Assembly (NCBI RefSeq): GCF_000621725.1
Contig: NZ_JHXM01000001.1
Location: 137,297 to 201,296, forward strand
Origin: Xylanibacter brevis ATCC 19188
Lineage (GTDB): Bacteria; Bacteroidota; Bacteroidia; Bacteroidales; Bacteroidaceae
DNA: 64,000 nt
Direction of reading: 5' to 3'
Part shown: positions 45,564-52,758 of the stretch, piece by piece
Position numbering within the stretch: the stretch's first letter is position 1
Layout of the letters: the number at the start of each line of letters is the position of its first letter
The notes under the pieces: generated by a model
Databases searched by the model: none
Told to the model about the DNA's origin: nothing
The model's input: only the letters and a program-made list of their open reading frames with translations
Position numbers and translations under genes: made by a program

Positions 45564-46517
45564 ATGAGAAATCAAAAGATGTATGAGGCCGACGACAAGA
45601 TGATATCGCTGATACGCGATAACTACGACCTCTTGCAAATGCTGGGAAGCTTTGGCATCAGCCTGGGCTTCGGCGACAAGACCGTCAAGGAGACCTGCGA
45701 GGACAACCGCGTGGACACCTACACCTTCCTCGCCGTAGTCAACTTCACTATCAATGGCTACAGCGATGCCGAGAACGACGAACAGTTGTCTGTGCCCACC
45801 CTGATGCATTATCTGCAGGCCAGCCATGCCTACTACCTGGACTTCCAGCTGCCCTTCATCCGTCGTGAACTGGAAGACAGCCTGAATCTCGACGACTCGC
45901 TGGGCCAACTGATACTGCGCTTCTACGATGCCTACGCACAAGAGATTCGCCGCCACATGCAGTACGAGCAGAAGACGCTCTTCCCCTACGTACAGTCGCT
46001 CATCGACGGACGTCCCACTGCAGACTATAGCATCGAGACCTTCTCGAAGCACCACGGCGCTGCCGACAAGAAACTGCGTGAGCTGAAGCTGCTCATCATC
46101 AAATACCTGCCCAGTGACGGACTGCACAACAACAAGCTCACCGCCACGCTCCACGACATCTACGACAACGAGGAATGGCTGCACCAGCATGCCATGGTCG
46201 AGGACCACATCTTCGTGCCGGCCATCCGCCGCCTGGAGCAGATGGTGAAGCAGAACGACATCACCCGCAACATCAGCGACATGGTGTTCAAGAACAACGA
46301 GCAGGATGCCATCTCCGACCGCGAGAAAGATGTCATCGTGGCCCTGGTGCAGGGCATGTCCAACAAAGAGATTGCCGACCACCTCTGCATCTCGGTGAAC
46401 ACGGTCATCACCCACCGTCGCAACATAGCCCGCAAACTGCAGATACACTCACCTGCCGGTCTGACGATCTACGCCATCGTCAATGGTCTGATAGACATCA
46501 GTAGCATCAAACTATAA
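45564..46517 (+). CDS. Hemerythrin-like domain fused to LuxR-type HTH regulator
   Basis: Cytosolic transcription regulator of 317 aa. The N-terminal and central parts form a hemerythrin/HHE-like four-helix domain with potential iron ligands in QASHAYYLD, RRHMQYEQKTLFPY, FSKHHGAADKKL and LHQHAMVEDHIFVPAI. The C-terminal 60 residues (about 252-312) are a LuxR-type helix-turn-helix (ISDREKDVIVALVQGMSNKEIADHLCISVNTVITHRRNIARKL). Hemerythrin domains bind di-iron centres that react with oxygen or nitric oxide, so I infer a redox-sensing regulator. Its targets are not visible. It sits 11 bp after parE and 11 bp before the S41 protease gene. Confidence 0.88.
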   Translation: MRNQKMYEADDKMISLIRDNYDLLQMLGSFGISLGFGDKTVKETCEDNRVDTYTFLAVVNFTINGYSDAENDEQLSVPTLMHYLQASHAYYLDFQLPFIRRELEDSLNLDDSLGQLILRFYDAYAQEIRRHMQYEQKTLFPYVQSLIDGRPTADYSIETFSKHHGAADKKLRELKLLIIKYLPSDGLHNNKLTATLHDIYDNEEWLHQHAMVEDHIFVPAIRRLEQMVKQNDITRNISDMVFKNNEQDAISDREKDVIVALVQGMSNKEIADHLCISVNTVITHRRNIARKLQIHSPAGLTIYAIVNGLIDISSIKL

Positions 46518-46528
46518 CACACACAAAC

Positions 46529-48106
46529 ATGCTCAACAGACACTGTTTACTGATAGCAATGGCACTGATCGCACAGAGCGCCTTTGCACAGTTCCAACCC
46601 AAAAGCGAAAGCAACCTGCGCAAGCTGAACTATGCCGAGCAGGTCATCACCAACCTGTATGTCGATGAGGTCGATGAGACCAAACTGGTGGAAGACGCCA
46701 TCCGCGGCATGCTGGAGAAGCTGGACCCCCACTCCAGCTATACCAACCCCCAGGAGACCAAGCAGATGACCGAGCCCCTGAACGGTTCGTTCGAAGGCAT
46801 CGGCGTGCAGTTCAACATGGTGGAAGACACCCTGCTGGTCATCCAGCCCGTCACCAAAGGCCCCTCGGAGAAGGTGGGCATCCTGGCTGGCGACCGCATC
46901 GTACATGTCAACGATACCGCCATTGCCGGTGTGAAGATGTCGAGAGAAGAGATCATGCGACGTCTGCGCGGACCTAAGGGCACCATCGTCAAACTGGGCG
47001 TGCGCCGTCAGGGCATCAAAGACGAACTGGTGTTCATGGTGAAGCGCGACAAGATACCCGTACACTCTATCGATGCCACCTATATGATCAAGCCCGGCAT
47101 CGGCTATATCCGCATCAGCAACTTCAGCGCCACCACCTATAAGGAGTTTATGGAGAGCATGGAGAAGCTGAAAGCAGAAGGCATGCGCGACCTCATCCTC
47201 GATCTGCAGGAGAATGGTGGCGGCTATCTGCAGGCTGCTGCCGACCTGGCTGGCGAGTTCCTGAACCGTGGCGACATGATTGTCTATACCGAAGGCCGCC
47301 GCGTGCCTCGTCGCGACTATAAAGCGCCGCGCGACGGCAGCTTCCGCGAGGGCAAGGTCGTGGTGCTCATCGACCAGTTTACGGCCTCGGCTGCCGAGAT
47401 TGTGACCGGTGCCATCCAGGACCAGGACCGTGGTATGGTCGTTGGTCGCCGCTCCTACGGCAAGGGTCTGGTGCAGCGCCCCGTCGATCTGCCCGACGGT
47501 TCGATGATTCGTCTCACCATAGCCCACTACTACACCCCCTCGGGCCGCTGCATCCAGAAGCCCTATGAGAAGGGCAACAGGAAAGGCTATGACGAAGACC
47601 TGCTGAACCGCCTGAAGGCTGGCGAGCTGACCAATGCCGACAGCATCCACTTTGCCGACTCACTGAAGTACAACACCCTGAAGGAGCACCGCATCGTGTA
47701 TGGCGGCGGTGGCATCATGCCCGACTACTTCGTGCCGCTCGACACCACCAAGTACACCCGCTACCACCGCGAACTGGCCGCCAAGAGCATCGTCTTGCAG
47801 CAGAACCTCCGCTACGTCGATGGCAAGCGCAAAGAACTGAAGAAGCGCTATCCCGACTTCGCCACGTTTAAAGCCCAGTACGAGGTGCCACAGTCGTTGG
47901 TGGACCAGATCATGAAGGAAGGCGAGAAACAGAACATCAAACCCAAGGACGAGGCCGAGCGCCAGCAGACGCTGCCCTACCTACGCCAGCAGTTGAAGGC
48001 CCTGATAGCCCGCGACCTGTGGGACATGAGCGAATACTTCTCTGTGTTCAACGACACCAACGACACCGTGAAGCGCGCCCTGGAGTTACTAACAGACAAA
48101 CAGTAA
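46529..48106 (+). CDS. S41 family carboxy-terminal processing protease
   Basis: Exported or periplasmic serine protease of 525 aa. A signal peptide (about 1-20, ending SAFA) precedes a helical segment with LDPHSSYTNPQE. A PDZ domain follows (about 95-180: GIGVQFNMVEDTLLVIQPV, GILAGDRIVHVNDTAI). The S41 core has the nucleophile Ser287 in FTASAAEI and general base Lys312 in YGKGLVQ, the expected spacing. A C-terminal extension (about 400-525) is helical and charged. Such CtpA-like enzymes trim or degrade envelope proteins. It shares a close-packed cluster with the regulator upstream and ybeY 5 bp downstream. Confidence 0.92.
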   Translation: MLNRHCLLIAMALIAQSAFAQFQPKSESNLRKLNYAEQVITNLYVDEVDETKLVEDAIRGMLEKLDPHSSYTNPQETKQMTEPLNGSFEGIGVQFNMVEDTLLVIQPVTKGPSEKVGILAGDRIVHVNDTAIAGVKMSREEIMRRLRGPKGTIVKLGVRRQGIKDELVFMVKRDKIPVHSIDATYMIKPGIGYIRISNFSATTYKEFMESMEKLKAEGMRDLILDLQENGGGYLQAAADLAGEFLNRGDMIVYTEGRRVPRRDYKAPRDGSFREGKVVVLIDQFTASAAEIVTGAIQDQDRGMVVGRRSYGKGLVQRPVDLPDGSMIRLTIAHYYTPSGRCIQKPYEKGNRKGYDEDLLNRLKAGELTNADSIHFADSLKYNTLKEHRIVYGGGGIMPDYFVPLDTTKYTRYHRELAAKSIVLQQNLRYVDGKRKELKKRYPDFATFKAQYEVPQSLVDQIMKEGEKQNIKPKDEAERQQTLPYLRQQLKALIARDLWDMSEYFSVFNDTNDTVKRALELLTDKQ

Positions 48107-48111
48107 ATACG

Positions 48112-48522
48112 ATGATAAGCTACAGTTCAGAAAATGTGAAGTTCCCCGCCATCAAGCGACGCGAGACCACAGCATGGATCAAGAAGGTGGCTGCCACCTA
48201 TCAGAAGAAGATAGGCGAGGTGGGCTACCTGTTCTGCGACGATGAACACATCCTCGAGGTGAACCGCGAGTACCTGGGTCACGACTACTACACAGACATC
48301 ATCACCTTCGACTATTGCGAAGACGATGTGCTGAATGGCGACCTGGTCATCTCGCTCGACACCGTACGCTCAAACGCAGAGCTCTTCAACAAGCCCTACG
48401 ACGAGGAGCTGCACCGTGTCATCATCCACGGCATCCTGCACCTGTGTGGCATCAACGATAAAGGTCCCGGAGAACGAGAGATTATGGAAGCGGCCGAGAA
48501 TCGCGCCCTCAGTCTTCGTTAG
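48112..48522 (+). CDS. ybeY: Endoribonuclease YbeY, rRNA maturation factor
   Basis: Cytosolic zinc-dependent endoribonuclease of 136 aa involved in 16S rRNA 3'-end maturation and ribosome quality control. The metal-binding motif HGILHLCGIND carries His106 and His110. The third ligand position, His in E. coli, is Asp116 here, a change I believe is common in Bacteroidota. The preceding NREYLGHDYYTDIITFDY is family-typical. Start 48112 is chosen because the longer frame would overlap the upstream S41 gene by 88 bp. The last 14 bp overlap the end of the convergent coaD gene. Confidence 0.93.
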   Translation: MISYSSENVKFPAIKRRETTAWIKKVAATYQKKIGEVGYLFCDDEHILEVNREYLGHDYYTDIITFDYCEDDVLNGDLVISLDTVRSNAELFNKPYDEELHRVIIHGILHLCGINDKGPGEREIMEAAENRALSLR

Positions 48523-48976
48523 GCGTCGGCAAGAAGTCGCTGACATCCACCCCGAAGTGCTGCAGTTCGCGCACCATCGACGATGACACGCTCGACAGCT
48601 GCGGCTCGCTGTAGAGAAGGATGGTCTCTATCTCGCCGCCACTGATCTGGCGGTTGATGTCGGCCTGCTCGCGCTCATACTCGAAATCCTTCACCGAGCG
48701 CACCCCTTTCACAATGAAACGAGCACCCACACTACGGGCAAAGTCGATGGCCAGGCCATAGTAAGGTTTCACCTCTATACGCGCCTCGTTGCGGTAAAGC
48801 TTAGCGATGGCTTCCATACGTGCTTCAGCAGGCACCATACCAGGCTTCGACACATGGTCGCCCACCACGCCGATGACCAGGCGGTCGAACAGCGGCAGCG
48901 CTCTTCTCACAATAGAGTCATGCCCCACAGTGAAGGGATTAAAGCTTCCCACAAAGATACCAATCTTCTCTTTCAT
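48509..48976 (-). CDS. coaD: Pantetheine-phosphate adenylyltransferase
   Basis: Cytosolic coenzyme A biosynthesis enzyme of 155 aa, which transfers AMP from ATP to 4'-phosphopantetheine. The nucleotidyltransferase motif GSFNPFTVGH (about 9-18) is followed by KGVRSVKDFEYEREQADIN and the C-terminal SSSMVRELQHFGVDVSDFLP, all typical. The start at 48976 is fixed by homology and by a promoter -7 element that ends 5 bp upstream. The 3' end overlaps the convergent ybeY gene by 14 bp, an arrangement that allows antisense transcription of both 3' ends. Confidence 0.95.
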   Translation of the reverse strand: MKEKIGIFVGSFNPFTVGHDSIVRRALPLFDRLVIGVVGDHVSKPGMVPAEARMEAIAKLYRNEARIEVKPYYGLAIDFARSVGARFIVKGVRSVKDFEYEREQADINRQISGGEIETILLYSEPQLSSVSSSMVRELQHFGVDVSDFLPTPNED

Positions 48977-48981
48977 GGGTA

Positions 48982-49011
48982 CAAAAGTACAAAAAAAAGG
49001 CAAGAATCAAA
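48982..49011 (-). promoter_or_regulatory. Promoter of coaD, abutting its start codon
   Basis: On the minus strand TTTG (49008-49011), 18 bp, TACTTTTG (48982-48989). Only 5 bp separate it from the ATG at 48976. The promoter lies inside the terminator hairpin of the upstream gene. Confidence 0.65.
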
Positions 49012-49029
49012 ACGTTCCTGCCTTTTTTC
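48991..49029. terminator. Terminator downstream of the XRE gene, overlapping the coaD promoter
   Basis: The arms AAAAAAAAGGCAAGAA (48991-49006) and TTCCTGCCTTTTTTC (49015-49029) pair with one mismatch. On the minus strand the stem ends in a run of eight Ts. Confidence 0.75.
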
Positions 49030-49035
49030 TATGTC

Positions 49036-49251
49036 TTACTTATTCTTCTTCAGGCTCAGGTCTTTTGACAATTCCTTAAAAAAGTCATGATTCAGAATAA
49101 CACAAAACTGCTCCAACAGCTTTGTATTAATGTCCTTGCGAGCATAAATGTTGTAAATGTTGGTGCGCTCGCAATTGATGATCTTAGCGATGGCGATGGC
49201 AGACATGTGCTTTTCCTTCATCACCTCTTTGATTCGGTTTCCGATGTGCAT
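49036..49251 (-). CDS. Small helix-turn-helix (XRE-like) DNA-binding protein
   Basis: Predicted cytosolic regulator of 71 aa. The N-terminal MHIGNRIKEVMKEKHMSAIAIAKIINCERTNIYNIYARKDINTKLLEQFCVILNHDFF is a typical XRE-type HTH of Bacteroidota, with the recognition helix around ERTNIYNIY. No ligand-binding domain is present. It follows the hybrid sensor gene by 31 bp on the same strand and ends at a strong terminator, so it may be co-transcribed with that sensor. Its DNA target is unknown. Confidence 0.8.
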   Translation of the reverse strand: MHIGNRIKEVMKEKHMSAIAIAKIINCERTNIYNIYARKDINTKLLEQFCVILNHDFFKELSKDLSLKKNK

Positions 49252-49282
49252 AGTGTTCGTGAGTTTAAAATTTGTTTATAAT

Positions 49283-51058
49283 CTATATTTGTTTCCGATA
49301 TTGCGAAGGAGTAATGTCGAATGTCTGTTTAAAGATCCGACTGAAATAGGCCACATCATCGAAGCCACATCTCTGCGCCACGTCGCCGATAGTCATATTG
49401 ACATCGGCCTTCAGCAGGCGCTTGGCACGCGCCAGTCGCAGCTGCATGATATAGGTGGACGAGTTCTGGTTGGTGATGGCCAGCATGCGTCGGTTCAGCT
49501 GACTGCGACTCATCGCCATCTCCCTGGCCACACTCTCAATGTCCACATTGCCCGAGGCCATCAGGCGGTACACCACGTCCAGCAGATGCGTCATGAATGC
49601 CCGGTCTTTGCGTGGCAAACTCTCCACAGACACCTCTGTCTGGCCGGCCACCTGCTCAAACTTCTGTTTCAGCAGTCTCTGGCGCTCAATGAGCTTGCGC
49701 ACCCTCACCACCAGCTCCTCGGAGTTGAAAGGCTTCATCAGGTAGGCATCGGCACCAGCCTCCAGTCCTCTGATCTTGTCTTCCTCGGTAACCTGCGCCG
49801 AGATAATAATCACCGGAGTATGGTTCAGCTGGTCGTTATTCTTCACCTGTCGGCAAAGCTCCAGTCCATCCTTGTCGCCGGGCATCAGCACATCCGTGAT
49901 GATGATATCTGGCATATTTTCCAAAGCCTTCTCCATGCCCTCTTTAGCACTGCGCGCATAGATCAGCTTGCACTGTTTCAGGTGCATTCCTATGAAGTAG
50001 GCCAAATCCTGGTTGTCCTCTACGATCAGCACCACCGACGAGTCGATGGCCGAAGCCTCCTTGCCTGCCTGCGACTGCTCTGCAGCCGCTTTCTTCTGAC
50101 CGGCAGGCAGTGATGCCGTCGCTTCAGCATCCGTCACGCCGAGAGGCTCCACCTTTCCTGCATATTTCATGGGCAGACGCACTGTGAAGGTGGTACCTTG
50201 ACCCACTGTGCTCTCCACCGTGATACTGCCTTTCATAGCTTCCACCATCATCTTGGCCATGGGCAGGCACAGCAACCTGACAGTATCATCGCCGGCGTGA
50301 GACCCATGCGAGAGCATGTCAAACAGACGGGGCAGCTCATCGGGTGGAATCCCCGCGCCATTATCTTTGACCTGCACCATCAGTTCCGCGCTACCAACCA
50401 CCTCCAGCGACACATCGATGTTTCCATAGTGGTCGGTATATTTGATGGCGTTTGCCACCAGGTTCGACAGCACGCGGTGGATATAGGCCGGTACAAAGTC
50501 CATGTCGATGGCCGTCAGCGAGTGGTGATATCTCAGGTGCTGACGCTTTCTGTCGGCATCAGGCTGGTGGTTCTGCAGGATCATGCCCACATAGGTCACA
50601 ATATTGCCGTGCTTCCACTTAGCCTCGCCAATCACCGTCTGCACGCGTGTGATGTCGAGCAAGTCTGCCACCAGTGCCAGCAGCGTCTCCGTCTGTCCGA
50701 CCAGTGTCCTTGCCATGGTTGGCACCGTCGTCTTGTTCTCATCGCAGGGCTTTTCCAGTTGTTCGCCCAGTCCCTTGATGAGCGAGAGCGGGTTGCGAAA
50801 CTCATGGATCACGTTCGCCAGAAAGCGCTCGCGCACAGCAAACGTCTGCTGCATCATCTTACGACGGTGAATGCCGATGCGAACCTGAATGACCAGCAAG
50901 ATCACCAACACCAACAGGATTACCAACACCGTGACTAAAGCTACAAAAATGACAGCCTGGCTCAGAAACAAAGGCTCAACGCGCATTGTCGCACCAAAGA
51001 CACCGTGTGCCGTTATAGCGAAAATAGCTGTTGTGATAAGTCTTAGATAGGTGTGCAT
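49283..51058 (-). CDS. Hybrid two-component system protein (kinase, receiver, AraC HTH), minimal sensor
   Basis: Membrane-bound one-chain regulator of 591 aa. Two hydrophobic segments (about 5-25 and 36-62) replace the large periplasmic beta-propeller sensor found in classical Bacteroides HTCS proteins. HisKA has FLANVIHEFRNPLSLIKGL. The ATPase domain has a normal N-box (LSNLVANAIKYTD) and G1 (VKDNGAGIP), but the G2 region reads DDTVRLLCLPMAK, lacking the usual GxGxGL glycines. The receiver has the phospho-accepting Asp in IITDVLMP and Lys in YLMKPF. The C-terminal AraC HTH has two helix-turn-helix motifs (SVAREMAMSRSQLNRRM; GDVAQRCGFDDVAYFSRIFKQTF). The start at 51058 follows a -7 element at 51096-51103. 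Confidence 0.9.
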   Translation of the reverse strand: MHTYLRLITTAIFAITAHGVFGATMRVEPLFLSQAVIFVALVTVLVILLVLVILLVIQVRIGIHRRKMMQQTFAVRERFLANVIHEFRNPLSLIKGLGEQLEKPCDENKTTVPTMARTLVGQTETLLALVADLLDITRVQTVIGEAKWKHGNIVTYVGMILQNHQPDADRKRQHLRYHHSLTAIDMDFVPAYIHRVLSNLVANAIKYTDHYGNIDVSLEVVGSAELMVQVKDNGAGIPPDELPRLFDMLSHGSHAGDDTVRLLCLPMAKMMVEAMKGSITVESTVGQGTTFTVRLPMKYAGKVEPLGVTDAEATASLPAGQKKAAAEQSQAGKEASAIDSSVVLIVEDNQDLAYFIGMHLKQCKLIYARSAKEGMEKALENMPDIIITDVLMPGDKDGLELCRQVKNNDQLNHTPVIIISAQVTEEDKIRGLEAGADAYLMKPFNSEELVVRVRKLIERQRLLKQKFEQVAGQTEVSVESLPRKDRAFMTHLLDVVYRLMASGNVDIESVAREMAMSRSQLNRRMLAITNQNSSTYIMQLRLARAKRLLKADVNMTIGDVAQRCGFDDVAYFSRIFKQTFDITPSQYRKQI

Positions 51059-51095
51059 TTTGTTGTAGTTTATAATCCCGTTATGATATTTGCAA

Positions 51096-51103
51096 CAAAA
51101 GTA
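51096..51103 (-). promoter_or_regulatory. -7 element of the hybrid sensor promoter
   Basis: TACTTTTG on the minus strand, about 37 bp before the start codon. The rest of the 275-bp gap to ruvB (51059-51333) shows no gene or clear repeat. Confidence 0.5.
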
Positions 51104-51333
51104 CAAAAAAAATTGTATTTTTTCTCTCCCAGAGCAAAAAATCCATCATTTTTTGACCAAAGTCTGCAACAAAGATTTTACTTCGTATTTAGTTATCATT
51201 CAACCTGTTGCAAGCAACAACGCGCCAATATTACAAAACGAAAAGAATGAAAAAGACTGATATATCCAATAAATCTAAACAAAATCCATTTTCCAAATCC
51301 ACATATTTGACGACAAAAATCATACTTCCAGCC

Positions 51334-52377
51334 CTATTCATCGAACAGTCCTGGTTGCATGATGCCCCCCGAATAGGGGTTGCGGCCAAAATGGCGATAG
51401 GCCAGATCGGTCACCATGCGCCCACGTGGGGTTCGCTTGATGAAACCCTCCATGATGAGGAAAGGCTCATAGACCTCCTCCACCGTGCCAGCATCTTCGC
51501 CAATGGCAGTGGCAATGGTGGTGATGCCCACCGGACCACCACGGAACTTGTCGATGATGGTGAGCAGGATCTTGTTGTCAATCTCATCTAATCCATATTT
51601 ATCGATGTTCAGCGCTGTCAGTGCCACACGCGAGATGGCCGTATCGATGGCGCCATTGCCCTTCACCTGGGCAAAGTCTCTGACGCGGCGCAGCAGTGCG
51701 TTGGCAATACGTGGCGTGCCACGACTGCGCCCTGCTATCTCGATGGCGGCATCTTCGGTGATGGGCACGCCCAGGATAGATGCCGAGCGCTCGATGATGC
51801 GTGCCAGCGTCTCGGGGTCGTAGTACTCCAGGTGCATGTTGATGCCGAAGCGTGCGCGCAGTGGTGCGGTGAGCAGTCCGCTGCGTGTGGTGGCACCCAC
51901 CAGCGTGAAGGGGTTCAGGTCTATCTGGATAGAGCGAGCCGAGGGGCCCTTGTCTATCATGATGTCTATGCGATAGTCCTCCATGGCCGAGTAGAGATAC
52001 TCCTCGACCACGGGCGACAGGCGGTGAATCTCGTCGATAAACAGCACGTCGCGCGGCTCCAGCGAGGTCAGGATGCCAGCCAGGTCGCCGGGCTTGTCGA
52101 GCACCGGTCCGCTGGTAATCTTGAAGCCCACACCCAGTTCGTTGGCAATGATGTTAGACAACGTGGTCTTGCCCAGACCTGGAGGTCCGTGCAGCAGGGT
52201 GTGGTCGAGCGGTTCACCACGATATTTGGCAGCCTCAACAAACACTTCCAGATTCTCTACAATCTTCTGTTGTCCGCTGAAGTCGCCGAAACGCAGTGGT
52301 CGCAGGGCATTCTCGAAATCCTTTTCGCCGCCCCCGGCATACCGTTCTTCTCGTATATCGAAGTCTTCGTCCATCAT
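51334..52377 (-). CDS. ruvB: Holliday junction branch migration ATPase RuvB
   Basis: Cytosolic AAA+ motor of 347 aa that drives branch migration with RuvA during recombinational repair. It shows [19 protein letters not shown], Walker [10 protein letters not shown], Walker B FIDEIHRL, sensor 1 [19 protein letters not shown] and the C-terminal winged helix ([15 protein letters not shown]). Length is normal. An ATG one codon inside (52374) is possible. The -7 element TATCTTTG at 52386-52393 ends 8 bp before the start. No terminator was found after the gene. A 206-bp palindromic repeat array lies upstream. Confidence 0.96.
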   Translation of the reverse strand: MMDEDFDIREERYAGGGEKDFENALRPLRFGDFSGQQKIVENLEVFVEAAKYRGEPLDHTLLHGPPGLGKTTLSNIIANELGVGFKITSGPVLDKPGDLAGILTSLEPRDVLFIDEIHRLSPVVEEYLYSAMEDYRIDIMIDKGPSARSIQIDLNPFTLVGATTRSGLLTAPLRARFGINMHLEYYDPETLARIIERSASILGVPITEDAAIEIAGRSRGTPRIANALLRRVRDFAQVKGNGAIDTAISRVALTALNIDKYGLDEIDNKILLTIIDKFRGGPVGITTIATAIGEDAGTVEEVYEPFLIMEGFIKRTPRGRMVTDLAYRHFGRNPYSGGIMQPGLFDE

Positions 52378-52385
52378 TTGCGCTG

Positions 52386-52393
52386 CAAAGATA
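52386..52393 (-). promoter_or_regulatory. -7 element of ruvB, abutting its start codon
   Basis: TATCTTTG on the minus strand with only 8 bp to the ATG at 52377. No well-spaced -33 element was seen. Confidence 0.5.
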
Positions 52394-52454
52394 CGAAGAT
52401 AAAATCAAATTATGGCCATTATTGATTTGATTTTTGGTCAAAATATCATAAATT

Positions 52455-52660
52455 CCGGCGCCTTTTCCCATACAATAGCGCCACTTTCGCCTGCCAAAAG
52501 TGGCACTTTCGCAGCTTTCGACTTAAGTCGTGAGACCTGTTGACTTAAGTCGTGAACATTGTTGACTTAAGTCGAAAGGTCTGTTGACTTAAGTCGACAA
52601 CTATCAGAGTGGCACTATTAGGGCTCAAAAGTACCGCTATTGTATGGGAAAAGGAGCCGG
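52455..52660. repeat. Symmetrical 22-bp-period palindrome array with 26-bp terminal inverted repeats
   Basis: Terminal arms 52455-52480 and 52635-52660 are inverted repeats with one mismatch (inner ends CAATAGCG / CGCTATTG). Inside are AAAGTG-G-CACTTT centred at 52503, then four GACTTAAGTC palindromes starting at 52520, 52542, 52564 and 52586, then AGTG-G-CACT centred at 52612. All successive centres are 22 bp apart within half a base. It fills most of the 381-bp gap between ruvB and the giant protein gene. Confidence 0.9.
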
Positions 52661-52670
52661 ACTGCTACAC

Positions 52671-52705
52671 AAAAAAGCCCGTATGCCATCAAGACATACG
52701 GGCTT
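52671..52705 (-). terminator. Rho-independent terminator of the GLUG protein operon
   Basis: A perfect 11-bp stem AAGCCCGTATG / CATACGGGCTT with a 9-nt loop is followed on the minus strand by TTTTTTG. A second short hairpin (CAAGACGC/GCGTCTTG, 52722-52742) lies between it and the stop at 52759. Confidence 0.88.
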
Positions 52706-52758
52706 CGTTAGTATCGGGTGTCAAGACGCAGGGCGCGTCTTGTCCATTTACGTGCGGT

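Noticed and set aside
46547..47650. 367-codon minus-strand frame opposite the S41 protease gene
   Set aside because: Antisense shadow; the plus strand encodes intact PDZ and S41 active-site residues.
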